Source of the DNA: an uncultured SAR116 cluster alpha proteobacterium
GTDB taxonomy: Bacteria > Pseudomonadota > Alphaproteobacteria > Puniceispirillales > Marisalimonadaceae
NCBI GenBank assembly: GCA_902623995.1
Contig: CACNWE010000001.1
Coordinates: 62,001 to 126,000, forward strand
Reading direction: 5' to 3'
DNA length: 64,000 bases
This document shows, in pieces, positions 48,115 through 58,000 of the stretch. The notes below the pieces were generated by a model that had not been told where the DNA came from, made no database searches, and worked only from the letters and a program-made list of their open reading frames with translations. Every line of letters begins with the position of its first letter. The first letter of the stretch is position 1. Position numbers and translations under genes: made by a program.

Positions 48115-49893
48115 TTTCTCAATATCCTTAAGTGATAGACTAATAGATGTAGGCCTTCCATGATTACATTGTCCTGAATTTGGTGTTTTTTCCATTTCTC
48201 TTAATAATTGGTTCATTTCAGATTCATTTAAATTGCGTCCTGATCTTACTGATCTATGACACGCAATATTACCTAATATTAGATCAATTTTTGCGAGATA
48301 GGATGATGGAAGTCCAGTTTCTGACAAATCATCTCCTAAATCAATAATGATTTGTTTAATATCAGCATCTCCCAACAAAGCAGGGATTTCTCTTACAACA
48401 ACCGCACCTTCCCCAAAAAGTTCTAAAACAAAACCTATATCTGCTAACAATTCAATATTTTCTTTTATAATTTCTAATGGAACTGGCTCAAGATTTATAA
48501 CTTCTGGAAGTAACAAAATTTGTCTTTCTATTGATTTATTCTGTCTTGCAAATTTCATTTTTTCTAATGTTAATCTTTCATGAGCGGCATGTTGGTCAAT
48601 TATTACTATTCCATTGGAAGTTTGAGATATAATATAATTTTTGTTAAATTGTCCTAATGCAGCACCTAAGGGAAAACTCTCATTATCTATGGACTGCATT
48701 GAGTTATTTTCAAAATCCTTTTGTTTTAAAGATTTTTTTAAAGGTTTAACTTCAATATTACTAAAAATTGATTGCTTTTCGTTTTGAATGTCATCGGGCA
48801 AATAGACTTTATTAGGATACACTCTTTCATTTAAAATAAATTTTTCAATCGCTTCTTTAGAAATTTCACTAGTAGTTTGAAAAAAATTTGAATTTAACTC
48901 TCGGCTTATTGACCCTACTAATAAACTTCTAACTAAAGCACTATCTTGAAATTTCACTTCTGTTTTTCCAGGGTGAACATTAACGTCAATAAAATCAGTT
49001 GGCATGTCAATAAATAAACAAAAAATCGGAAACCTTCCCTTTGGAAGAGTGTCTCTATAAGCTGATCTTATTACACTCGATAGGTTCCTATCTTGAATAG
49101 ATCTTCCATTTATAAATAAGTGTTGTTGACTATAGTTTGATTTATTTAAAGTTGGAAGACCAATTAAACCATGTAATTTTAAAAATTTTGAATCTGTTAT
49201 TTGCTTTGAATTTTCAATTTTTATTGCTTCATCAGCAAAACTTGCCCCCATTAAGTTTCTAATCCTATTTAGATATAATGCATCTGCTTCATTTTCAGGT
49301 TTAATGCTCAACAATTCACGACCATCAGCTATAAAACTAAAGCCAACAAGTGGATTTACCAGAGCCATCTTTAGGATAATCTGAAGGCAATAGCTTTTTT
49401 CAACTTGAGTAGATTTTAAAAATTTTAACCTTGCTGGAGTAGCAAAAAAAAGTTTTTTTATGGATACCTTTGTACCTTTTTCTAGAGTGGAAGGATAAAC
49501 CTCGTTAAAGTCCCCTGCAAAAACATCTAGTGACCAAGCTTGATTTGAATCAATATATTTTGACTGTAGATTTAATTCACTAACTGCTGCAATCGAAGGA
49601 AGTGCTTCCCCCCTAAAACCTAAATATTCTATCTTATCAAGAGTGTTACCAGGCAATTTTGATGTTGCATGCCTCTCAATGGCTAATGGAATATAGTCTT
49701 TCTGAATCCCAATGCCGTTGTCAGATACCGAAATTAAATTTTTTCCACCATTTTCTAAAATAATATCTATTTGAGTTGCTTTTGCGTCTAGAGAATTTTC
49801 AATTAATTCTTTTAAAGCAGATGAAGGTCTTTCTACAACTTCACCGGCTGCTATTTGATTAATAAGATTTTGTGGAAGCCTTCTAATTTCCAT
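48097..49893 (-). CDS. mutL: DNA mismatch repair protein MutL
   Basis: A 598-residue GHKL ATPase. N-terminal motifs are ENSLDAKAT, DNGIGI and GFRGEALPSI. The C-terminal dimerisation domain has the endonuclease motif DQHAAHERLTLE (DQHA-x2-E-x4-E) with supporting ACHRSVRSG and CNHGRP, so this MutL is probably a nicking endonuclease, as expected where MutH is absent. It is the last gene of the ribF–mutL operon. Confidence 0.97.
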   Translation of the reverse strand: MEIRRLPQNLINQIAAGEVVERPSSALKELIENSLDAKATQIDIILENGGKNLISVSDNGIGIQKDYIPLAIERHATSKLPGNTLDKIEYLGFRGEALPSIAAVSELNLQSKYIDSNQAWSLDVFAGDFNEVYPSTLEKGTKVSIKKLFFATPARLKFLKSTQVEKSYCLQIILKMALVNPLVGFSFIADGRELLSIKPENEADALYLNRIRNLMGASFADEAIKIENSKQITDSKFLKLHGLIGLPTLNKSNYSQQHLFINGRSIQDRNLSSVIRSAYRDTLPKGRFPIFCLFIDMPTDFIDVNVHPGKTEVKFQDSALVRSLLVGSISRELNSNFFQTTSEISKEAIEKFILNERVYPNKVYLPDDIQNEKQSIFSNIEVKPLKKSLKQKDFENNSMQSIDNESFPLGAALGQFNKNYIISQTSNGIVIIDQHAAHERLTLEKMKFARQNKSIERQILLLPEVINLEPVPLEIIKENIELLADIGFVLELFGEGAVVVREIPALLGDADIKQIIIDLGDDLSETGLPSSYLAKIDLILGNIACHRSVRSGRNLNESEMNQLLREMEKTPNSGQCNHGRPTSISLSLKDIEKLFNRT

Positions 49894-49906
49894 ATTTTTA
49901 ACCTAA

Positions 49907-50425
49907 TTATTTTATTTGCAAAGGCTTTCCTGTGTTTATATCAATAGCTGGAGAAGGGTTTGAATTTACATCTTGTTTTAATAATTTGTTTTTCTTGATT
50001 CTTAAGGCTTCTTTTTTTGAATCAATTATTACTCCTGTTTTTGGGATGTTTCCAAATAAAATATCTATTCCTCTTCTTTCGCCTAATGAAATACCAAGCG
50101 TTTCTTCATCAACTAATTTTCTTATATCTTTTGGAACATTTTTTGTATCAAATAATTCGCGGAAAGTGCTAGCTTCTTTTTTATCTTTAATATCAATAAC
50201 TTCATTTAGATTAAAACTATTATTAGTATTTTCCAAGACTTTATTTTTTAGAACCTTAGGATCTATTTCATATCCTGGAGGAATTAAAAGAGAAGGTGTT
50301 ACTGCTACAGAAAATTCGTCAGGAACAACTATTTCTTGGCCAACAGCTTTTCTGAAATCTGAGCAACTTGATAAAAATCCTATATGTATCAAAAAAACAA
50401 ATATTAGAAGAAATTTAATTTTCAT
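49907..50425 (-). CDS. DUF3035 lipoprotein (BamF-like)
   Basis: A 172-residue lipoprotein with a leader ending LSSC and a stretch DFRKAVGQEIVVPDEFSV…LLIPPGYEIDP typical of the alphaproteobacterial DUF3035 family. That family includes BamF, a lipoprotein of the outer-membrane assembly machine in Caulobacter. I start it at ATG 50425. A longer in-frame start at 50476 would put extra residues before the signal peptide and deepen overlap with lspA. Function is inferred from the family. It fits next to lspA, whose product would process it. Confidence 0.8.
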   Translation of the reverse strand: MKIKFLLIFVFLIHIGFLSSCSDFRKAVGQEIVVPDEFSVAVTPSLLIPPGYEIDPKVLKNKVLENTNNSFNLNEVIDIKDKKEASTFRELFDTKNVPKDIRKLVDEETLGISLGERRGIDILFGNIPKTGVIIDSKKEALRIKKNKLLKQDVNSNPSPAIDINTGKPLQIK

Positions 50426-50903
50426 AATAAGTTCTCTCAATAGTAAAAAATTGATTATAGATAAATAAAGTAGCACCTATAAAAATTATTGTATCAGCAA
50501 GATTAAATGCTGGCCAGTGTAAATCTTCAATGTGAAAATCTATGAAATCTACTACCTTTCCATAAATAATTCTATCAATTGCATTACCAATTGCTCCACT
50601 CGCAATAAATATGAAACCAAGAGACGAATATCTAGGTAATTTTATGGAAGAATAGATTAACCAAATACTTACTAGAAAAGCAAAAATAGTGAAGCCATAT
50701 CGACCTATTTCACCAGAATTTTGAAAAAAACCAAAAGAAATCCCACTATTCCATACTGGTGTCATTGATAAAAATGAAGTCAGCTCAATGGACTGATATT
50801 TAATAAATAGATTTTCAATTGCCCATAATTTTGATATATAATCAAAATATATAAAAACTAAGAAAATCAAAAGAAGTTTAAAAATACCAAAGTTTTTTTT
50901 CAT
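50415..50903 (-). CDS. lspA: Lipoprotein signal peptidase
   Basis: Signal peptidase II, 162 residues and four membrane helices. The two catalytic aspartates are in GNAIDRI and FNLADTIIF. It overlaps ileS by four bases and the DUF3035 start by 11. Confidence 0.96.
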   Translation of the reverse strand: MKKNFGIFKLLLIFLVFIYFDYISKLWAIENLFIKYQSIELTSFLSMTPVWNSGISFGFFQNSGEIGRYGFTIFAFLVSIWLIYSSIKLPRYSSLGFIFIASGAIGNAIDRIIYGKVVDFIDFHIEDLHWPAFNLADTIIFIGATLFIYNQFFTIERTYYEN

Positions 50904-53683
50904 TTTATTTTATTTAATTTAAGTAGGCTTGCACATCTATTGCAAAGTTCAATTTTGTCTTTAACTTCTGGGACTATCTTCCAACATCTCATACATTTAC
51001 CACCAGAAGCTAAGTCTACTTTTACCTTAATTTTTGTTTCAGATAAATTTTTGTTTAAATTAATTTGCACATCAGAACAAATAAAAATATCTGGAAGATT
51101 TACATCTTGGAGTACTCTAAAAGATTCTTCATTTGCCTCAATTAAAACCTTGGCCTGAAGGCTAGAACCTAAAATTCCATCTTTTCTTTTCTCTTCTATT
51201 GATGTTGTTACAACAGACCTTAACTCTCTAATATCAGACCACTTCTTACCAAGTTCATCATTCTTCCAATTTTTGTCACCTCTGAAGTAAGTTTGTAAAT
51301 GAACTGAATTTTCTTTATCTTTATATCTGCTCTGCCAAGCCTCCTCTGCTGTGAAGCATATAATTGGAGCCAACCATGTAGTTAATGATTGAAATAAAAT
51401 ATCCATAACAGTTCTACAAGATTTTCTGTCTATGTTATTTGGATCTTCACAATATAAAGTATCTTTTCTTATATCAAAATAAAAAGCCGATAAATCTATA
51501 GTACAAAAATTATGAATATCTAAGTAAATATCGTGAAGATTGAAATTTTCAGTATTCTCATGTATTTTTTCACTTAATTCAAAAATTCTGTGAAGAACCC
51601 ATTTTTCTAGTTCAGGCATTTGAGAAAAACGTACTTTTTCTTTATCACTAAATTCGTTTAATGCACCCAAAAGATATCTTAGTGTATTTCTAAGTCTTCT
51701 GTAATGATCAGAGTGTCTTATTAAAATTTCTTTTCCAATTCTAAGATCATCATAGTAATCCGAGCCAACCACCCACAAACGAAGAATATCTGCACCAAAC
51801 TCATTAATTACTTTTTGTGGTGCAGTAATATTGCCAAGTGATTTTGACATCTTCCTTCCCTGTTGGTCTAAAACAAAGCCATGAGTTAAAACTGCATCAT
51901 ATGGAGCACGACCTCTTGTCCCACAACTTTCTAGTAAAGAAGAATGAAACCATCCCCTATGTTGGTCTGTTCCTTCAAGATATAATGAAGCTGGCCAGAA
52001 TAAGTCATCCCTCTCCTCTAACACAAATGAATGGGTGGAACCTGAATCAAACCAAACATCTGCAATATCTGTTACAGCCTCATAATCATCTGAATTATAT
52101 TTTGATCCTAGAAAATAAGAAGAAGGTTTTTCAAACCAAGCATCAGCACCGTCAGTCTTAAAGGCCTCTACAATTCTGTCTATTACTTCTTGATCTCGGA
52201 GTGGCTCTTGAGTTTTTTTATTTACAAATATTGCAAGAGGCACACCCCATGCCCTTTGTCTAGATATACACCAGTCAGGTCTATCTTCTATCATTTTTGT
52301 TAAACGATTTTGACCTTGAGGAGGGTAAAAAGTTGTCTTGGACAAAGCTTTAAGAGAAGTGTCTCTTAAATTATTGGATGTCATTGAAATAAACCATTGA
52401 GGTGTTGTTCTAAAAACAAGAGGAGCTTTTGATCTCCAACTATGAGGATAAGAGTGATTTAATTTTCCCCTTCCGATTAAGGCATTTTGTTCAGACATAA
52501 TATCAGCAATTATCTCATTATCTTTTAAAACACGTAGGCCTCCTAATAACGGTAAATCATTTTTTAATATGCCGTTATCTGAAATAGTTTCCGGTATTGG
52601 TAAATTATTTTGTCTTCCAAGTTCAAAATCATCTGCGCCATGACCCGGAGCAATATGAACGAAACCTGTTCCCTGATCAGTTGTTACAAAATCAGCTTCT
52701 AGAAGTAAAACCTCATGTTCATAACCATTATTGTTTAGTGGATGAGCTAAAACCGTTCCTGCAAAATCACTGCCTTTGAGAGTTTTAGAAGAATTAAAAC
52801 TTAAGACAAAAACTTCTTTCATTACATCTTCTACCAATTCTTTAGCTATAATAATTTTATCACCAATTTTTGCTAGAGAATTCTCACCTACATTAGTTAC
52901 TTCTACTAGTGAATAATCAATATCCTTTCCATATGCTACCGCTCTATTACCTGGCATAGTCCAAGGAGTAGTTGTCCAAATTATAATGTCGAAGTTATTT
53001 ATTATTTCTAATTGTGTTTTTATTACTGGAAATTTTGCATAAATAGTAGTGCTTATGTGATCATGATATTCAATCTCAGCTTCCGCTAAAGCAGTTTTTT
53101 CAACAGGAGACCACATCACAGGCTTAATTCCCCTGTAGAGGCTGCCGTTCATGAGAAATTTTCCTATTTCAGACATTATTATTGCCTCAGATTCAAACTT
53201 CATAGTTGAATATGGATCTTCCCAATCTCCATATACGCCGAGCCTTTGAAATTCTTCAGATTGAACATCCATCCATTTTGCAGCAAAATCCCTACATTCT
53301 TTTCTAAACTCTACAATTGGAACGTCATCTTTATTTTTTTTCTTTTTTCTATAATTTTCTTCTATCTTCCATTCAATTGGTAATCCATGACAATCCCACC
53401 CAGGAACATAGTTTGCATTCTTGCCAAGCATGGATTGTGATCTATTTATTACATCCTTAATTATTTTATTTAGAGCATGTCCAATATGTAAATTTCCGTT
53501 CGCATATGGTGGACCATCATGAAGTATAAAAGGCTGTGAATTCTTCCTTTGTTCTCTTAACTTTTTAAATAATTTTGTTTCTTCCCATAATTTCAAAATT
53601 TGTGGCTCTTTGGTAGGAAGTCCAGCTCTCATTGAAAAATCAGTTTTAGGTAAATAAACAGTATCTTTATAATCAGTCATCAA
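50900..53683 (-). CDS. ileS: Isoleucine–tRNA ligase
   Basis: A 927-residue class I synthetase. HIGH is at 66–69 (NGNLHIGHA), KMSKS occurs in RKMSKSLGN, the editing domain shows TTPWTMPGNRAV, and the C-terminal zinc knuckle is CMRCWK…LCNRC. It begins with two successive ATG codons. It is in the operon ribF-ileS-lspA. Confidence 0.98.
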   Translation of the reverse strand: MMTDYKDTVYLPKTDFSMRAGLPTKEPQILKLWEETKLFKKLREQRKNSQPFILHDGPPYANGNLHIGHALNKIIKDVINRSQSMLGKNANYVPGWDCHGLPIEWKIEENYRKKKKNKDDVPIVEFRKECRDFAAKWMDVQSEEFQRLGVYGDWEDPYSTMKFESEAIIMSEIGKFLMNGSLYRGIKPVMWSPVEKTALAEAEIEYHDHISTTIYAKFPVIKTQLEIINNFDIIIWTTTPWTMPGNRAVAYGKDIDYSLVEVTNVGENSLAKIGDKIIIAKELVEDVMKEVFVLSFNSSKTLKGSDFAGTVLAHPLNNNGYEHEVLLLEADFVTTDQGTGFVHIAPGHGADDFELGRQNNLPIPETISDNGILKNDLPLLGGLRVLKDNEIIADIMSEQNALIGRGKLNHSYPHSWRSKAPLVFRTTPQWFISMTSNNLRDTSLKALSKTTFYPPQGQNRLTKMIEDRPDWCISRQRAWGVPLAIFVNKKTQEPLRDQEVIDRIVEAFKTDGADAWFEKPSSYFLGSKYNSDDYEAVTDIADVWFDSGSTHSFVLEERDDLFWPASLYLEGTDQHRGWFHSSLLESCGTRGRAPYDAVLTHGFVLDQQGRKMSKSLGNITAPQKVINEFGADILRLWVVGSDYYDDLRIGKEILIRHSDHYRRLRNTLRYLLGALNEFSDKEKVRFSQMPELEKWVLHRIFELSEKIHENTENFNLHDIYLDIHNFCTIDLSAFYFDIRKDTLYCEDPNNIDRKSCRTVMDILFQSLTTWLAPIICFTAEEAWQSRYKDKENSVHLQTYFRGDKNWKNDELGKKWSDIRELRSVVTTSIEEKRKDGILGSSLQAKVLIEANEESFRVLQDVNLPDIFICSDVQINLNKNLSETKIKVKVDLASGGKCMRCWKIVPEVKDKIELCNRCASLLKLNKIK

Positions 53684-53723
53684 ATTTTCTCTGTTAAAAT
53701 CAAATTGTTAGTGTTTTATTTTA

Positions 53724-54707
53724 TCAATTATGAAATTCATAAGCCCTTTTAGTATCAACTTCGATTTGTTTTTGAAGTTCAGATAAAGATTTAAATTTTT
53801 TTTCAGGTCTTAAAAATTCAATTAGCTCTACTTTTATTCTTTTTCCATATAAATTTAACTCAAAATTAATTTCTTTAAAATTAATTATATGAGTTTCTAA
53901 GTTTATAGAATCACCTGAAACAGTAGGTCTTGTACCTATGTTTGATATGGATGGCAACCAATCATTACATGTTTCAGAGTTTTTATTTATAATAATTTTT
54001 AATCTTGAAACATAAACACCCAATGGCGGCTTTAAAAAATTTTTCAAACTTAAATTTGCAGTAGGGAAACCAATCTCTCTTCCCTGCTGTTTTCCTTTTT
54101 CAACTGTACCTGTTATACACCAATTTCTGCCAAGCAAATCATTAGCTAATTTTAATTGACCATTTTGAATCAACATTCTTATTTTTTGGGAGCTGATTAT
54201 TTCATTTTCTTTTTCACTCATAAAATTAGTTTGTTTTAAGTTTATTGAAAAAATTTCTAATCCAATACTTTTTGCAAAACTTTTAGTGTTTTCAATACTT
54301 CCTTCCCTGTTTTTTCCAAACTTGAAGTTTGAACCTGCAAACATTTTTACAATGTTGAAGTTTCGTTTTAAAATTTGTGATAGAAATTTCTCAGCATTAC
54401 AGTTTTTTAAATGATCATTGAATTCAATGATTATTAGGAATTCAACACCAAGCTTACTTAATAACGTTTCTTTTTCTTCATAGTCTAATAACTTAAAGGA
54501 ATGATTGTTAGAATTAAAAAAATCTCTTGGATGAGGATCAAATGTTACAACACCAAAACTCAGATTGTTTTTTTTAGCTTGCAATTTACATTCATTTAAA
54601 AGTTTGACATGCCCTTGATGTATGCCATCAAAATTTCCAATGGCAACAGCTAATTGCTCTTGAACAAGAGGTGAATTGTCACCAATTTTCCATTTAATAA
54701 TCTTCAT
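53724..54707 (-). CDS. ribF: Bifunctional riboflavin kinase/FAD synthetase
   Basis: Makes FMN and FAD from riboflavin. The 327 residues have an N-terminal adenylyltransferase domain (IGNFDGIHQGH near residue 24, FDPHPRDFF) and a C-terminal kinase domain (GREIGFPTANL, NIGTRPTV). It is first in the operon with ileS, lspA, the DUF3035 gene and mutL. Confidence 0.96.
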   Translation of the reverse strand: MKIIKWKIGDNSPLVQEQLAVAIGNFDGIHQGHVKLLNECKLQAKKNNLSFGVVTFDPHPRDFFNSNNHSFKLLDYEEKETLLSKLGVEFLIIIEFNDHLKNCNAEKFLSQILKRNFNIVKMFAGSNFKFGKNREGSIENTKSFAKSIGLEIFSINLKQTNFMSEKENEIISSQKIRMLIQNGQLKLANDLLGRNWCITGTVEKGKQQGREIGFPTANLSLKNFLKPPLGVYVSRLKIIINKNSETCNDWLPSISNIGTRPTVSGDSINLETHIINFKEINFELNLYGKRIKVELIEFLRPEKKFKSLSELQKQIEVDTKRAYEFHN

Positions 54708-54767
54708 AGGAATGTTATAACCATATTAATTTTTTTAACTTAAACTGATATATAAACAATTTCATAC

Positions 54768-54796
54768 TCTTTGTAATTATTTTTGTTATACAAAGA
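54768..54796. repeat. Inverted repeat between ribF and mscS
   Basis: TCTTTGTA and TACAAAGA are perfect eight-base arms separated by 13 bases within the 155-base divergent region. It might be an operator or RNA structure. Chance is possible in such AT-rich sequence. Confidence 0.3.
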
Positions 54797-54862
54797 ATAA
54801 TTATATGGAATAGTATTTAATAAAAACAAAGTTTGAATAATGTTAATGGAGCTCAATTTTAA

Positions 54863-55705
54863 ATGGATAAAATGAATATCAATTTTGAAATTATTTCAAA
54901 CCTTGTAAATAGCTCAGTTCAAATTTTTGTTACATATGCAGGCCAGGTTTTAGGTGCTACATTAATACTTATAATAGGTTTCTATTTTGCCGGCAAATTA
55001 AGTAAAATTGCACGAAAAAATTTAAGTCGTATTAAAAAAATCGATCCACTTATAGTCCCGATAATTGGCAACATAATTAGATATGGAATAATTATTATTA
55101 CAATTATAGCTGTTTTGGGACAATTCGGTGTTCAAACAACTTCAATTATTGCTGTCTTAGGTGCTGCAGGTTTAGCAATTGGGTTGGCGCTTCAAGGAAC
55201 GTTATCAAATGTAGCTGCAGGAGTGATGTTATTATTATTGAGGCCATTTAACACAGGTGATTGGGTAGAAACAGGTAATGTTTCTGGGACAATAAAAGAG
55301 GTTGGACTTTTTACTACAATAATTGACACATTTGACAATGTTTATGTTTCGATACCTAATTCAAGCATTTGGAACAGTACTATTACTAATCATTCACACT
55401 ATAAAACAAGAAGAATTGATATTGACATTGGAATACATTATGACACAGATCTAGACTTAGCGTCCAAGACTTTATTAAAATTAGCAGAAGATGAAAGAGT
55501 ATTAAATAAACCGAAAGAGCCACAATTTTTAGTTATGAAATACGATGATAGCGCTATTGTTGTGAGATTAAGATTATATTCGCATACAAAAGATTGGTAT
55601 GCTCTTTATACAGATTTAATGCGCAAACTAAAACCAGCACTAGACGAAGCCGGTATAGAAATACCATACCCACATATGGTAATTAACTCAAAAAATCTAT
55701 TGTAA
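54863..55705 (+). CDS. Small-conductance mechanosensitive channel, MscS family
   Basis: A 280-residue channel with three membrane helices (about 20–45, 68–88, 95–125). The pore helix is rich in Gly/Ala (LGAAGLAIGLALQGTLSNVAAG), followed by the beta domain with PFNTGDWVE and the signature PNSSIWN. It opens on membrane tension to release solutes after osmotic downshock. Its stop overlaps the chaC start by one base (TAATG). Confidence 0.95.
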   Translation: MDKMNINFEIISNLVNSSVQIFVTYAGQVLGATLILIIGFYFAGKLSKIARKNLSRIKKIDPLIVPIIGNIIRYGIIIITIIAVLGQFGVQTTSIIAVLGAAGLAIGLALQGTLSNVAAGVMLLLLRPFNTGDWVETGNVSGTIKEVGLFTTIIDTFDNVYVSIPNSSIWNSTITNHSHYKTRRIDIDIGIHYDTDLDLASKTLLKLAEDERVLNKPKEPQFLVMKYDDSAIVVRLRLYSHTKDWYALYTDLMRKLKPALDEAGIEIPYPHMVINSKNLL

Positions 55706-56394
55706 TGCCTACTTCAAAAAAAATAAATCAAGGATTAGTAAAGCTTACAAAAAAAAATATTAATGACGGTCAGTTAGGTGAGAAAATTAAAAGCATAAGC
55801 GGAAGTGACAAAGTTCTTACCAAAAAAGAATTAATAAAAGAAAGAAGAAAAATAATACCCGATGATGGAATTGGGGAAGATATCTATATTTTTGGTTATG
55901 GTTCACTTTTGTGGAACCCTACAATAAATTATGAAACTCAACATTTGGCAAAAATCTATGGTTTTCATAGAAGCTTCTGTATGAAAACTCATTTAGGCAG
56001 GGGATCATTTAAATATCCCGGTCTCATGCTTGGGCTTGATAGAGGTGGATCCTGTAGAGGATCCGCATATAAACTCAATAGAAATGATGCAATTAAAAAC
56101 ATTGATATATTATTTAAAAGAGAAATGGTAACAGGTGCTTACAAACCTAAATTACTAAAAACAAAATTAGAAAACGATCAAATTGTTTCTTCATTAGCCT
56201 TCACAGTAGATAAAAAACATAAAAATTATTTTAATGAAAAAAACACCTCAATTAAAGCTAGTATGATTTCTAAAGCAAATGGATTTTTAGGAACTTGTAA
56301 AGAGTACTTTGAATATACTTTAGAAAGTCTTGAAGAATTAGATATAATTGACAAAGAAATGAGAGCAATCTCTTTGCATTTAAAAAATAATTAA
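55705..56394 (+). CDS. ChaC-like glutathione-specific gamma-glutamylcyclotransferase
   Basis: A 229-residue protein. After a lysine-rich extension of about 50 residues comes the ChaC domain, with YGSLLWNP near residue 57 and the FCMKTHLGRG and PGLMLGLDRGGSCRG segments. ChaC enzymes split glutathione into 5-oxoproline and Cys-Gly. It is translationally coupled to mscS. Glutathione synthesis is represented by gshA at 24.4 kb. Confidence 0.9.
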   Translation: MPTSKKINQGLVKLTKKNINDGQLGEKIKSISGSDKVLTKKELIKERRKIIPDDGIGEDIYIFGYGSLLWNPTINYETQHLAKIYGFHRSFCMKTHLGRGSFKYPGLMLGLDRGGSCRGSAYKLNRNDAIKNIDILFKREMVTGAYKPKLLKTKLENDQIVSSLAFTVDKKHKNYFNEKNTSIKASMISKANGFLGTCKEYFEYTLESLEELDIIDKEMRAISLHLKNN

Positions 56395-56397
56395 AAC

Positions 56398-57990
56398 TTA
56401 TAAATCTTGTTTAATAAGATCTGATGCTTTTTCTGCTATCATCAACGTTGCAGCATTTGTGTTTCCTGATGGCATTGTTGGCATTATTGAAGCATCTGCA
56501 ATTCTAATGTTGCTTAAACCATTAATTTTAAGAGATGGGGAAACAACTGCTTTATTATCAATACCCATTCTACAACTACCTATTGCATGATATACAGTAG
56601 CACCCTTATTCCTAATAAAATTTAGAATTTCTTCGTCAGATTTAATATTTTCTCCGGGAAGAGTTTCACTATCAGAAATTTTTTTCATTGTAGAAGTTCT
56701 TAAAAGTGACCTACAAATTTTTACACCTTCAACTAAAGCATCTTGGTCTATTTTTTCTTTCAAATAATTTGGCTGAATTATTGGAGGGTCTGTTATCATA
56801 TTTGTGGAGGCTCTTACATAACCTCTACTTTGAGGTCTTGATTGCCATACGCCACATGTCATTCCAGGAAAATTTTGAAGCTTGCCTATCATACCTTCGG
56901 TATAAGAAGCTGGAGTAAAAACAAATTGTAAATCAGGAAAATCTATTTTAGGAGAAGATTTTAAAAATGCTCCAACATGTGCTGGACTATATGAAATTAA
57001 ACCTTTTTTGGAGATAAACCATTTTATTATTTCTAATGCTAGATTCAATCCGCGTGCTTTCTCGTTTAATGAAATAGGTTTAGTTATTCTATTAGCAACC
57101 CTAACGGCATAATGATCTTGCAATCCTTCGCCAACATTTTTTATTTCAAATAATGTTTCAATGCCTATAGATTTTAAATATTTAGCATTTCCTATTCCTG
57201 AAACTTGGAGCAAATGTGGTGTACCAATTGCCCCAGCACACAAAATAATTTCTTTATTTGCAAAAATTTCAAATATTTTATTATTTGTCTTACACAATAA
57301 GCCAACTGCTTTTTTATTTTTAAATATAATTTTTAAAACTGTTGTATTCTTTTTAATATTTATATTTTCTCTTTTTAAAGCTGGTTTTAAAAAAGCATCA
57401 TAAGCACTAAATCTAGTGCCATTTTTAATGGTACGTTGATAGTAAAAAATACCCTCTTGTTGACCTGAATTATAATCGTTTTGGACTTGTATACCTAATT
57501 CACTGGAGCCTCTAATAAATTCTTCACATAGAGGATGTTTTTCAACAATATCAGATACATAAAGAGGACCTTGTTTTCCACGAGTAGCTTCATCTCCATT
57601 TTCTTTGTATTCTGATTTTTTAAAATATGGAAGCACATCGTCATAAGACCAGCCCAAATTTCCTAGTTGTGCCCAGTGATTATAGTCATCTGGTTGGCCT
57701 CTAACATAAAGATGACCATTAATGGAGCTTGAACCTCCATACCCTTTTCCTCTTGGAAATAATATTTCTCGATTATTTACATAATCACTTCCTTCGGTTT
57801 TAAAACACCAATTAAACCTCTTATCATTAATTGTTTTAATAAAACCTGCTGGCATCTTTACATATGTATGCTGATTACTTCCTCCAGCTTCAAGAACACA
57901 AATTTTTATTTTGTTATTTTCTGATAACCTATTAGCTATGACCGAACCAGAGGATCCAGCACCAACTACTATATAATCAAAGTTTTCCAT
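56398..57990 (-). CDS. GMC-family FAD oxidoreductase (choline-dehydrogenase-like)
   Basis: A 530-residue flavoenzyme with the N-terminal GAGSSGSVIANRL, the second signature LCAGAIGTPHLLQVSGIG, and the catalytic His in VYHAIGSCRMG, followed by NIRIADASIMPTMPSGNTNAA. The family oxidises alcohols such as choline; substrate is not fixed by sequence. It lies ten bases downstream of a TauD-family dioxygenase, so the two may act on one compound. Confidence 0.9.
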   Translation of the reverse strand: MENFDYIVVGAGSSGSVIANRLSENNKIKICVLEAGGSNQHTYVKMPAGFIKTINDKRFNWCFKTEGSDYVNNREILFPRGKGYGGSSSINGHLYVRGQPDDYNHWAQLGNLGWSYDDVLPYFKKSEYKENGDEATRGKQGPLYVSDIVEKHPLCEEFIRGSSELGIQVQNDYNSGQQEGIFYYQRTIKNGTRFSAYDAFLKPALKRENINIKKNTTVLKIIFKNKKAVGLLCKTNNKIFEIFANKEIILCAGAIGTPHLLQVSGIGNAKYLKSIGIETLFEIKNVGEGLQDHYAVRVANRITKPISLNEKARGLNLALEIIKWFISKKGLISYSPAHVGAFLKSSPKIDFPDLQFVFTPASYTEGMIGKLQNFPGMTCGVWQSRPQSRGYVRASTNMITDPPIIQPNYLKEKIDQDALVEGVKICRSLLRTSTMKKISDSETLPGENIKSDEEILNFIRNKGATVYHAIGSCRMGIDNKAVVSPSLKINGLSNIRIADASIMPTMPSGNTNAATLMIAEKASDLIKQDL

Positions 57991-58000
57991 AATATTTTAT

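Noticed and set aside
49932-50468. 178-codon open frame opposite the DUF3035 gene
   Set aside because: The opposite strand has a lipobox, a family motif and operon position, while this frame shows only low-complexity Ser/Phe/Ile sequence.
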